The notes beneath the pieces are model-generated. The model had not been told where the DNA came from and made no database searches. It saw only the letters and a program-made list of their open reading frames with translations. Shown piece by piece: positions 42,472-54,516 of a stretch of 64,000 nucleotides of DNA; positions within the stretch are counted from its first letter, which is position 1, and every line of letters begins with the position of its first letter. A program made the translations under genes and the position numbers. Origin of the DNA: Steinernema hermaphroditum (taxonomy: Eukaryota; Nematoda; Chromadorea; Rhabditida; Steinernematidae); assembly GCA_030435675.1 (NCBI GenBank), contig CM059625.1, positions 12,896,001 through 12,960,000 of the forward strand, read 5' to 3'.

Positions 42472-45400
42472 CTTGTTTGTCTCAATTGACGATGAAATGT
42501 ATCGTTCTCCCTCTAAGTCAGAAGAACAAACGGGGAGAAAGTTATGTCATTGGAAGTTTTAGTAGCGGTTGCCCAGGACTGGCAGTAACTGAAAACCAGT
42601 CAGGAGTCGTTAAAGTTCGAAAGCCAAAACCGAAAACGGAGTGAACGAACATTGGAGTATCAAAAGAGGAGTTCCACGATGTTTACAGAATGTGGTGAGA
42701 CGTGACGATGATCAAATCTTTGATCATCTCATTTGTGACAGGAACGGTCTTTACGTCGATCACAAAAAAACGGTTCTACAGCCTTCCTAGAAACATAGTT
42801 CATCTTTTACAGCCCGTTCAAATGCCTCCGCGGTTTCGGAGAGATTTCTTCCTTATTTTTGGATAAGAGCCAAAGAAAATCCTGTCGAAAAGGAACTCAA
42901 TACTATTCGGTACGTCCTTGTGTGTCAGCCGCTTCGGAGGATAGATATCAGTTCAGCTTAACAATGATATACTCGCATTTCCGAACATCAAATTCCAATG
43001 AGATGACAAAGTTTCGTGTTACTGTTGTATGTGATCTTCTCACAACGCATGAAAACCAGATGGAGCGTCTGTTGTCCGCCCAATTTGGACGTAAACAGCA
43101 CTTGATCGGCCATTGGAAGAGAGGAACTCGTCAAAGGTGCGATGTAAACGTGCAGAAATATGCATTTCCAGGTGGTGATTTTTTCATAAGTAGGCGAGTT
43201 AGTCGCCAGCCATAATTCCGACGACAATTCCAATAAAAGCCTACTCAAGAGGCTCGATATGAAAGACAATTTCTATAAGGCATGCTTAATCCAAACTCAC
43301 ATAAGTAAAGTCTGTAATTATCTTTACTTTCGTTGGAAAATCTGCAGAATTGGTTCACAACATTCTAGTATTTTGCTGTGCTCTTGTTTGTAGTACGTCA
43401 ATTGTAGCTGAGTATCGAACATTTAAATGCTAGTTACATGTCTGTAAGCTATAAAAATGTGAACTGCGTGCTCCTGGAAATGAATCGTTCCAATCAAGGG
43501 GCTCGTTAAATTTCACAGGCGCTTGAGACCTATCATTATCATGTGAGCTTTTTATAATCATTCCTCTTGTTGGCGAATCGCAGAGGCGAGAAGCTCAAGG
43601 ATTGGTTATTTTCTGAGTAATGTTATTTCAGATTATATTACAGTCTTAATCGTCACCCGAGGCGATTCTATGTATGATCATTAATAACTCGTATTCAATG
43701 TTATGAGATTTTGAGAAAAGCCGCTCGGCGCCGTTGAGTCACGTTTGTTTTCGCGTTTACAGCGTCGGAGACGTGAGACTGCGAAGAAGCGTGTTGTGTT
43801 TCCATCGAGGCTTTGACGTAAGCGACGTCGAAAATAACGTGAAGAAAGAGACGATCTTGCTGAGCCGAGACTGATCGATTCGTCCGATCCAGAGGCACAA
43901 GGAAAACGTTGTGATTTAAAGGGCGTCACAGTGCGAAATAGTTCAAACAAACATTTATGTCAAGAACCTTGACGCAGCCGCTCAATGGTTTGCTCAAGGG
44001 TTAGTCTTCGTTTCCTTTTTCTCCCCGTTTTGCATGTGGAACGCTCTTTTTCAAATGATTTTTCAGTCGCAATTAGGGGTCAGTCTGCAAACGGATGGTC
44101 GAAAAAGAGCGTCTTGCACTTTCCATTTGGCATAGTTTGAAAATCCACGTTCCACTCTCATAAGGTCGAACGTTGTGCAAACGAGTGAATGAAACGAGAG
44201 ATGAGTGTGTTGCAGAACATCGTACATAGCATCTTTGGAAAACTCTATTTATCACCACCTCTCGTAACGATGAAAGGACTCAATGCTCACAGATATGGCG
44301 TTCCTCGTTGAGCTTAGGCATGTGTTATTTTCTCTGCTCAATCTACGCTTGTGAAAAGTACATTTTTTGCGGAAATTTGTACTTGAACGTGTGTGCCTGA
44401 TACGAGCCAATACTGCAGTATTGCTTTGACCAACAAAGCGGTGTTCTTTCAAAAGCGGCACCTCAAAGCTTCGCAAGCGACAGCAAAAAATCGCTATCAG
44501 TGACAAAAAGAGAAGCGATTTAACCGGAAAAGTGTGATGTTGTTGATTGAAACTTTTTCAATTAAACATCACTTTGGTTTTGCCAGACGCGCAAACTAAA
44601 GGGTGATTTGGATATAAATGGGAACTCATCCTCACTCCGTTCCGGTCGGATTATTGTCGTCCGTCCACTCATCGCGTTTTCGGTCGTGTCCCCTCATTTG
44701 AGGTCCGACTAGAATTCGACGGAATCCGTTGTTTTCTCTCGTTCCACCAGCCGGCCGTCTGCGCGTCGATTTCATCGCGTCCCATTTTCGGGCAGCCCTG
44801 TGTTTACGCTCACTAAAACATATGTGTTCGAGAGTGGATGGGCAAAAACGCGGAGAGTTATTCCCGACCTCGGGTGTTTTGGTCCTTTGCAACAATCGTT
44901 GTTTGGCGACACCACTCATCGATTCGTCTCGCTCGCCTCTGCAAGACGCTTGCATTCGCTCTCGCGGTGTGCTGTGGCCCTTCTCGGAGAGCCGCCGCAA
45001 GAAGCCCGACGGCACTCCTTTGTCCGTGGACAAGGTGCGCTAATGACTCAGGCTCCTTCTCGCTCTTTTGCACGGTTTCGTACCAGCCATCCCTAGACCT
45101 CTTGAATTCCTGTTTACATTTCCTGCTTCGCTCCTCTCTGTTCGCGTGCCTCTTCTTGACTATCACTAGTGGAGTTCTCGAGCGCATGCGCGTATCAAAA
45201 TTGCGCAGTCGTTAGTCTTAATGTTTTCCACTTGCGGATTGCTTATGTGAGTGTGATAATTAGAGCCGTGACGTGGACTGACACTATTGTTTTCGATTTG
45301 CTAATGGCTTTTTGTAACAAAGAAACTAACGCCATTTGTTTGTGGTCGTGTATGCGTGGTTGGACGAATAAGTTGTTTTTCCATTGCCTTTCTCGATTAT

Positions 45401-48400
45401 ATCCTGAATGCTACAAAAATGTCAAGATATCGACCTTGATAGCTACTTGTTTATGCACACTCTGTGCAATGGGAAAAGCTCTGAGTGTGTGAGAATATAT
45501 ATCCATTGCGACACTGTTCGGACGAATTGCCCCTTCGTGAGCAGTCCGTGAGATCCATTCCGTGCACTGGGGTGTCAACATCGGGATTCTGGGGAACAGA
45601 ACTGAACACTTTTTACTCCCCTTGGCCGTGCGATACTTTTACCACGTGCATGTGCTTTTAAGATGTTTGCCCTGTTCTCATAATATAAACACTTCACTGA
45701 GTCTTTCGGCTAAACCAGGCAAGAGCCCCTGTTCTTGGGGTAGCCCCTACGACGCACAAAGCGTCTCTTGTTGATGAAGCGTTGAATCGGCCAGTCATAA
45801 AGTACACGTGAAGTGCATTTCCCCCGCGTCGTAAGCGGCCCCCGTGATGTCCCGATACTTGATGACAGGAGGCCCATAGGTCCCCCGCTATCACCGAAGC
45901 GGAACTCGTGTCAGTCTATTCAACGATAAGCGCCGAGAATCCGAGCCGAAAGCATGGGAGCAGCGAAACAGCGTCGCTTTTTGTGATACTCCATCGCAAC
46001 ATCTTTCTTTATCTTTCTTTATCTTCCGGGCTTCGCTATGCGAAATCCAAGTGACCTTCGAAGAATGGTTAATCTAATTAGGAGAAAACCAGTCCCCGCA
46101 TCGATCATCTCGTTCAACAAACGTTCGGGAGAGAGAACTGCGCGCTCACGTCTGTCCATATTCGGTTTTTGTTGAATCGAATCAACGAAAAACCGATTTT
46201 CGGTGGGAAAACCTCTAGTAGGTCGTTGTTCTTTAGGTGTTTTTCCTAGTTCTCCGTATTCTTTTTCATACAACCGCTGTCATGCGGCGAAACGATATCG
46301 TTGATCACCAAAAAGCTGAGTGATTTTATTAAATAACTGAAATATTAGTTCGAAAGTTCTTTGCACAACTTTGGACTTCTTCAATGTTGTGTATCTGCTT
46401 TCATTTCGAAGTTATCAACTCGATGTTGTTTACGTTGTATCGCAACTACTTCAATTAGACAATCAGTTCAGGATGCTGTCTGTTCAGGATAATGCTATTC
46501 CTGTGATCAGAATGCGGCATTGTTTTCCTTCTTTATCGCATACAACAAGTATCAATGACCAACACGTTAATTGCAGAACTCAGCGCTTTATTGCTTTCTC
46601 AGCTCCCTCGTGAATTGTAAATTATCCGCTTTGCAACATTTGCATGCCTCAGATGGCTCCCACAGGTCACTTTTTGTCGATTATACGGATGTCAGCTTCT
46701 TTACGCGACGAGAACACTTAAATCGACTAATTAAAAAAAGCGATGGAAGCGACGATTTGCACGTTGTTGCTTCTAATTTCCGCTGGCTTCGCGGACGACG
46801 CCCGCATCGGTGCCCATTCTTGTGCTACCTATGCACTTGCTTGGTTTAATGATCTTCTTCACGCGAAGTGGTTACCTGAGAGGCGCAGGGAAACTTTTCC
46901 CGCGCTGTTTATGCTATGCCGATGCGACAATTGACCGTGGGTTTGACGACAGACCGTTGCGGCAATTGTTTCGAATAGGATACGCTTGCCGTTCGTGCAA
47001 TTCAGCTGATAGTTTGTTCGCTTAGGGGGGCAATCGACCTTGACGAGAACGATGTGCTTCCCTGTAATAACGAAAACCGACATGGAAACAGATGAGGAGG
47101 TTCAGAGGGGCAGCAAAAAATAGTGAATCACGACGTGCAACAAATGTTTTGAAAATGAAAATGTCACATAAACACTCTGCTGGTCATAAAAACATGCAAA
47201 ATCGATCAAAACATAAAAACTCCGTCGGCGCATACTTGTGCTCCTGTTGCGGCTCTCCGTCCATCATTCACATCGTATTTTTGTTTTGCCAAGAGCGGTC
47301 TCCGCATCAAATCTTTTGCATCGGGCATCAACATCGTCCTTCCCTTTTGCAAACGTTGGCTCTGTTTGCGAAGGAATCGGACATCTGTATATAAAGTCCC
47401 TCATTCCTTCATCATAACTTTGCGTTGATTGCTCGATCATCATTTCGTTGACCTCTCGAAAAACGAAAGTCATGGGCGAGAGGCGAAAGCCTCCGGGAAA
47501 CGCCATTTTTCAAGCAGCACCTCCTCTCAAGTGACATTTGTTTTTCATCGCGGAGATCGGAGGAGTTCGAATAAACTCACCGCGCCCAGAAACAACCCAG
47601 CGCCTCTGTTTCCTCCTGCGAGTCATAATGTTGTGTTTATTGTGTTCGCGAGAGTTTCTCTCTTCTCCGAAACGCATACTCAACCCGTTTTTTCAGTGCT
47701 GTAAAAACGTCGCTCGCGAGTTCGTGGCATTGGCGCGGAGAGAGTTTATACTCCGCTCGGGCGTCCGTTTTCGCGTCAGCGCCGTCCGATCGGAGAGTGG
47801 AGGGAGTACATGGCTCTCCGGGTGTTGACAGACGGCATCGGATGCAGATGCACATCTCTTTTGCATCTTTGTCGACTCTGTGCTGATAATGCGCACCGGC
47901 TGCGTGGCCGACCATTCAGGAATCGTCGCTTTTTATCAACACTGACACTCAGCGCGCTCATTCGCAACACTCTCGGGAAGGCTCGCGTCGTTTCGTTTAC
48001 CCCCAACATCATAAAGGGCCCCGGACTTGGCCGGGCGCCGATCTTCCAGCGCCGCGGACTCCGTCTTCTCGAGCGCCCTCGTTTTCTATTTAAGCGCCAT
48101 TCGCATTCCTTTTTGCCTCGTCCCTCTAAACAAGCGCTTTATGTCGCCACTGGCTCCGCTCTTCTTGGCCGTGTTTGTGCGCGCCCGCGGCCATTCGTGG
48201 ACGAAACAACACGTAGAACCGTTTCGCGCCAAAAACATCAGTTGGCTATGGGAACAGTCGCTCCTCGCCTCAGTTTCCCATCAAACAGCTAAGGTTTCAA
48301 AACGTCGCAATTCGAACGCAGTGGTTCGTTGTGTTTGTTCTCTTTTTCCGCTTGCCACTAAGCCTTTCGATCGCGTCGTGTGCCGACGAGTGGGAAAAAA

Positions 48401-51371
48401 GTTTCCTGAAGCGGCCTCCGTCGCTTTTTCCTTCTCCCGACGCGTCGGTGAATCTTATCAGAGCACATGGTCACATAGCTACGGTATCACCGATTTGTTG
48501 CCACGAGTGGTGTGATCGCCACAACGTGAATCGCAAGCGCTCCTACTTTTTCTTGTTTACGGCGAAGCGGAAGGAATTACGGTAATACTTATCAAAGGTG
48601 CATAGTTCGGAGGGGTCGTGGGTCGCGAACAAAGGTCGTCCTACCGTAGTTAGTCGTTGTTCTTATCAGCTCTCGGGAAAATGAATCGCATGACAAAGGC
48701 GCAGATGACATCAGATGCGTCCCACAACAAAGCATTCTCGTCCTTTATTGTTTTTTAACATGCCGTCTTATTCACTCCATTGGAAGCGGCTCGCAGTTTG
48801 CCCAATTTGTTATGCTCGGTGCCTACGCAATCGCCCTTGGCTAATGGAGATAATAATCATTGACCTCATCGCGCATCTCCGTTCTGAGAAAGCGGCTTCA
48901 ACCTAATGAGGCAAAAGGGATCGAATAATGTCTTTTAAATTACAAATTCATTAAACGCGCGTCCAAAGCAGATGTCAGAAACAAAAACCAACAGATGAAA
49001 AAGAACGCGCTCTTTGGTTGCTGCGCCCTGAGGGCGCGTTTCTTCTTTCGTTTGGCCCTTGTCCAAGAAGACCGATGGCGACGAGCTTGATACTTGGCAC
49101 GTCCGATGCACTTTTTTGGCGCTTAGTGCTGCGTCAACATTCAATAGCGCACTCTTTTGTTTGTCCTCGCGGGATTCGCGTTCTCAACTCGATCTCCATT
49201 GAAACGAGAACGATCAGCTGTTGATTCGGTGATCCTGTTGACTCTTCGGCATCATCTCTCTCGCGTTTATCGTTGAGTATCGCTTTGATCGTCGACACAT
49301 CGACGCGTCGTTACTGAAAAACAAAAACACATTTTTTGTCGCCAATTTCGTGGAACTCTTAGCTGAAACATTTCTGTAACCGCTGCTTTCGTCTCACCAA
49401 ACGATCCACTGAATTACTTCAAGCCAAATCGAACCTAAAAATCGAATTTTCTGCTTCCGGAAAAAGCGTATTGGATTAGGAAGACGCTCGTTTCTGTCTT
49501 TACCTCACGTATTATCCGTTTATCACACCTCTATTTTTGTTTCTGGACTGTTTTTTTTTGCCACGAGAGAGTTTATTTATCGTTTTGTCGCAGACGGCTC
49601 TCACGAAAACAGGCCCCTTCGAGTTATCCTTCTTAATTGCACTTCCCTATCCTGACTTCTACCGTATGCCATTCCCTGCCAACTTCCCACGTTCATTGCC
49701 CTCAGAAAATGCATATAAGCGACGACTGTGTGTTTTCGTTTTTTTTCATCAAAGGAGGTGCGGGGAAGCGTTGTCTTGGTAACGGCGTGCCCACTTTTCT
49801 CATAATGCTTTCCATATAGGTAAACAGCTTAATCCAGAGGCCCGTTCTCAGTTTCCTTGGATCGGGTTACGGTAGTCTTCGAGAGTCGGTGACGTCCTAT
49901 CGTTTTATAGATTGTCCATTTGGGAACATCGGCGTTTCGAAAAAGAGCATTTCTGGGTAAACTCAGAGGATTTCGTTAGAAATGACGTGGTCCAGCATCA
50001 GTTCCATTTGGCGGTGACAAGAAAAAACAAGAGTGATGAGGCGTTCATTATGCATGCACTCTATTCTTTTTATTTTTATGCGTTTTTCGAGAGATGTAAC
50101 CAAAAGGATTACGTGTGAAAGCATGGACGTACTAGAAGTCGGAGCATAGGCCTAATTGCTGCACTTCTTTGCGTAAACCGCAGAAAGACTTTCAGCAATC
50201 GCAGTCGTCTTCGCGCTGTTTGAGAAATCTCAATTAACTCGGCCATTCAGTAGAGTACACTATGACCTTTTTTGTCCTGTCGCCAGGAATAAGGGTGGCC
50301 CACAAAACGTAAACGCCAATTCCACTTTCGAGTACGCGTTGAGGCGGAAATTGTCCTCGAAACAAAACTTTTTGCTCAATTTCGGCCCAACGTTTTCGGG
50401 TCACGCAATGAACCCATCGACAATTCCTCGGCCTGTGAGTACGGTAGGGTCGTAGGTCGAAGCGACCCTTTTGCAGTCCGGTAAACACTGATATGTGGCT
50501 GATATCGGCTTACGTGTTTTCGTCGTTCGTGGTCTGTTTTTGTTTATGCGGTTTGGGAAATTGAGTCGACGTCTAGCGGCACGCGGCCGTACGCTCGCCA
50601 GCTTTGCGGAGTAGGACGTTCGGGACTCAATTAGGCGAGAGCTTTATGAAATTAAACTACTGCATCCACTTTGAACAGCGTGTACCACGCGGTACCGTTA
50701 TCAGAGTGCGGCTTAGGGGAAAACCTTTTTTTCTGCCCATAAAGACATGTCGTCATTGAAAAGGAAGTCTTAACGAGAGACACTATCAATTTGTTTACTC
50801 TTATCAACATCGTTCAGCTCACGTTTCATTCTTCTTTGGAGTTTCATTGTGGTCCACCCTGTTTTAAGAGCGCGTTGCCGGGTCAGACGAACACATCGAA
50901 TTGGCGATGCGTCTGCGCCCATCATCGCAGTCACATGTCTCTCACACCGTTTTTGCTTCTTCCCTCACCTTTTCCGAAGCATTCAGACAGTTACGCGATT
51001 TCTTGAATGCCTGTCCTGGTTACCGTCGCGCTGGTTGAGGCAATCGGCGCGCCGCAGACCGTCGCGTCGGACCAACCACATTTCGGGCGCCCCTCCCTCT
51101 GCACGACCCCTTCCTCCGCCCCTTCAAAGGCGGCTAAGGGGCACGCGTTATTTAGAAGGATATAGTATCGGTCCATTAATTTCTCTTGCGCCTGCGCCGG
51201 ACAGTCGTCTCCTGTCAATTACACTTGTGGCTTACGCACCTGTAGACGTGCCCTTCCTTCACCTCACCTTCGCAGTTCTTTTTGCTTTCATCGTTCGCGA
51301 TTGACAGTCGCACAGTTTCAACGACTTTCGTTTCAGAGCCTCGATTCTAAAGAGTCTCGTCGACATCGACC
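42472..51371. other. Gene desert (~8.9 kb)
   Basis: I could not support any coding gene. Long frames such as 47810-48292 and 48027-48515 (plus) overlap each other in different frames and are Arg/Ser/Leu-rich, as chance frames in this composition are. The part 44.6-51.3 kb is visibly richer in CG dinucleotides and C/T runs than the housekeeping regions. A TTTCAG acceptor lies about 37 nt before the ATG at 51372 (likely trans-splice site). A short TTTATCTTTC repeat is at 46007-46025. Likely regulatory DNA for the flanking genes, or unannotated non-coding RNA. Confidence 0.4.
46007..46025 (+). repeat. Short ATCTTTCTTT tandem repeat
   Basis: Two and a half copies of an ATCTTTCTTT unit on the plus strand, in non-coding DNA. 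Confidence 0.6.
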
Positions 51372-53541
51372 ATGGCTGAAGCCAAGTGCGAAGAGGTGAT
51401 TATGCCACCCTCCCCCTTTGCGACGACGACCGTGGCCGTCTTTCGCGTGACCGAAATCAAGGAGGCCCTGCTTCGAGTTGCCGATCCCATCCTCTGTCAA
51501 GTCCTTGCCTGGCTCTACACTCCCGATGGCGGCGTGCCCTTTATGCACGACTTCCCCGACGCTCCGATCAGTCTGGAACCCGAAGTCTTCCCGGGCTTCA
51601 TGAGCAACTTCATCTACTCTACCGTATTCGACAAGGACCGCGATGCTTTGGCCAACGACATCATGATGAAAATGGCAACGTTCCCAGAGTTTCTCCACAT
51701 CTCCACTCTGCTCTATCACCAAAATTTCCCCGGTAAGTGTTTTCTCCGTTTATTTGGGTCAAGTGATAACCACACAAGGGGATCACTTATCTTTTTCCAT
51801 CAAACAGAAACTGAAACACTGAAAAACTGAATGCTCGGAACATGCAGCGAAAAGACCGAGTCATTTAAAGCGTTCACCGATTTTCGGCGCATGGTATACA
51901 CAAAGAGCTCCGTAGCACATCTTCAATGACTGCAGCAAGCAAACAACTTCCAACCCTCAATGGCCAGCGACTTTTTCATTCATTTTTTCGGTAACACCTG
52001 CAGGCCAATCAACAAGCAGCGCTACTCTGGGCATTTGCATTACACAACCGCACTGATCTTCACTTCTGCAAGGGCGCGACGCTCACTAAGGGTCGGCAAG
52101 AACGACAACAGGTGCACCCGGCGGCCGTTCGTGTGTGACCACAAAACGCTTTCGTGTCAAGCGATTCAATTTCTAAATCCCTGAGCAAAAATGAGTTGTT
52201 GACTTTCGCCAACCCGTGCAAGGGAGAGTCTCATTGACGTCGCGACTTCGGCCGCTCCACTCAAAAAATGCCCTTTCGGCCACCCGCATTTTGCAACGAG
52301 AGATTGGAAGCTCCTCCTTCATTTGATCGTTAATTAGAGAACATTTATAATTCGTCCGACGCCACATGCAAAGTGCATCAAGACCTAAGGGCTGTGTGCA
52401 CAACGCAGGTGGTCCGACTGCAGCACCGACGGCGATCAACCTTGATGTCAGACATTGTGACTCGTCCAATCGAGGTTCGCGCAATCGGTTCGACAAAGGG
52501 GACGGACAAAAACACGGCGCCCTGTCGCCGGGCGTCTGTCGGTTTTCCGATCGGCGACCACCCGCATAACACCGAGACGAACACTCCGTTCGTGTTTTTG
52601 GAACGAGGTCGCACTTAGGACGTTCAACTCCTCGACTTCGCTTTGCAGACAGCCGCCGAAAAAAATCTGACTTGCAGCAGCGTATTGAGATGAATGGGAG
52701 AAGGAGCGTGCAAGCGAAAGATGCAAAACGCAAAGTACTAAGAAGCGTTCACGACAGACAAAAATGTTTCTGACTAATCAAATGGAATCTAATAGTCGAA
52801 CGCGGGTGTAAACAAACCTAATGATCGAATAACATATCAATGCGGTGTTGATTCTGTTTCAGACTTCGCCCTTCGGGACAGTAGTTGCTACTTTCTCCGA
52901 ACTTTCGTGAAGATCTTCCGCTACGCCTACGAACGTGCTATCAAGAAGCAGCCATTCAAACCGGCCATGCTAATCAATTTCGAACAGGCCCAGAACATCA
53001 GGTAGCGACTATCTAAGAGAGTGAAAATTCTGAAGTGTTGATCCTTATAGTATGTATACGAGAGATGCGGTGACCAACGTACGTACGGGATTCTTCGCCG
53101 ATCGCGACTGTATGATGTTCTCTTTCAAAGCGGAGCATAAGGACATTCTTGCAAAACTTCACGACCTCGTATGTCTAGGGCAATTTGAACGTCATGACGA
53201 GTCAATTGTAGAGCGCACTTCTCGGACTTCCTGCCGAGGGAGAGTTCGTCCCCTTCTTTGACTACCGGCTGCCCTTCGCCTACTTCGAGTGGACTACGAC
53301 TCCCAGCATTCCTCGTCTTCCCAGCACCATGGACCGTCGCGAGATGCAGATGGCCTTCCAATTCGTGAAGAACGACTTCGAGGAATGGGTTCTTGAGCAC
53401 GGAGATCGTGTTGTTCACGACATCTTGCGCTTCCGCAATCAGCTCTACCTTGCCCCTTACCGTACCCAGCTCACACTCGTTCAGTTCGGTGGACAGATTC
53501 CTGTTCCTCCTCCTGACCATCCGGCCGCGGACTTATATTAA
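51372..53541 (+). CDS. Unrecognised protein, well-supported gene model (~300 aa)
   Basis: I do not recognise the family. Four exons join in frame: 51372-51732 (Met-Ala-Glu-Ala start), 52862-52992 after a 1.1-kb intron, about 53050-53168, and about 53213-53541, ending in PPPDHPAADLY. Visible content: a soluble, aromatic-rich, mixed helical protein, with AVFRVTEIKEALLRVADPIL, YFLRTFVKIFRYAYERAIKK, TRDAVTNVRTGFFADRDCMM and EMQMAFQFVKNDFEEWVLEH as well-formed segments. There is no signal peptide, membrane segment or obvious catalytic motif. Codon use is C-ending-rich, as in highly expressed genes. A long C/T-rich 3' region runs to AATAAA at 54511, so a ~1-kb 3'UTR is plausible. Clean phases and biased codon use make this a real gene, perhaps nematode-restricted. 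Confidence 0.8.
51733..52861 (+). other. Intron 1 of the unrecognised gene at 51372
   Basis: A 1.1-kb GT-AG intron. It contains a 186-codon minus-strand open frame (52173-52733) with a hydrophobic N-terminus, which I do not call a gene. Confidence 0.65.
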
Positions 53542-54516
53542 AGAACGCTCTTTGAGTACTCTCTTCTCGTCCCGTTACTTGTAAATATACCCTAGTATGT
53601 AAGCAAACAGTTCCCTCCAATCATGTGATTTTACCGCCCTCTTGTTGTCATGAAGATACATGTACATCCCTATTTCCATACCGGTCCGTCATTTTCTCTA
53701 TGTTCTCATCTGCTCCCAACAGAGTACCGTGCTTGTCCTGTCTGTCGGTTGAGATTCCGAAATGCCCAAGTTTGTAGCGCTCACCCCTACCTCTAGTACA
53801 TTGTTCGCTCAGTGCTCTCGTAGGACGGCTGCTGCCCGTCCCTCGATAGACCGCCTGTGCAGAGTCCCAAACTCCTCATTTTGAACTAACCTCAGCAATT
53901 GTTCTCCCCTACTCAGGGAACGCACTGACTTCAACTCCTCGTTCTCTTCAATGCAATCGTACCTCCCGTATCATAACACCTCGTATCTCCTCTACTGTCA
54001 TTATTTGTGCGCCTCCTCCCACCTCAATTCTCTGAATTTTCCGTCAAGCTTCTTCTAGAAATTATCCGCTCTTCGTTGCCCTGAGCCCCATGCTGTCAAC
54101 TCACAATTTTAATTATATTTACCCATCCTCCCACTTCTTTCCCATTTCGATTTCCGAACGAGTGAGTAATGTCCAGCTTTGTGATGATTCCAAAGTCGTG
54201 GGTCCACAGATAGTCGTAGTCTTACAACCCCGAATGTCCCCTACCTGCAAACGAGATGTCCCCTTTGACCTAGCCTGACTCCTGGACTTATCTACGTCTA
54301 ACTGATTCCGATTACGTTTGACTAACAATGTCTCATTTTGTTTCTTCTCATATCCGTCGTTTGGTCAGCGCAAAAATGACTCCTGGACTTGGTCGACGCC
54401 GCTTGCGTCCCACATCCCCTGTCGCAAAGTGTATTATAGTTGCTTCTTCCCTTTTGTAGCTTTGTCACTGTCCTTTATCCTCCTCTTTAAATCGGTGTTT
54501 TATTTGGTATAATAAA
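53542..54516 (+). other. Probable long 3'UTR of the gene at 51372
   Basis: About 970 nt of C/T-rich, non-coding plus-strand sequence from the stop codon to AATAAA at 54511-54516. No earlier canonical hexamer was noticed on the plus strand. The interpretation as UTR rather than intergenic DNA is inference. Confidence 0.4.

Noticed and set aside
47810..48515. Two overlapping 160-codon plus-strand frames
   Set aside because: They occupy different frames of the same CG-rich DNA, are Arg/Ser/Leu-rich, and lack any motif, so at most one could be real and neither is convincing.
52173..52733. 186-codon minus-strand frame inside intron 1, with a hydrophobic, signal-peptide-like N-terminus and many Cys
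   Set aside because: No cysteine framework I recognise. It is antisense in an intron, and other frames in the same DNA are also open.
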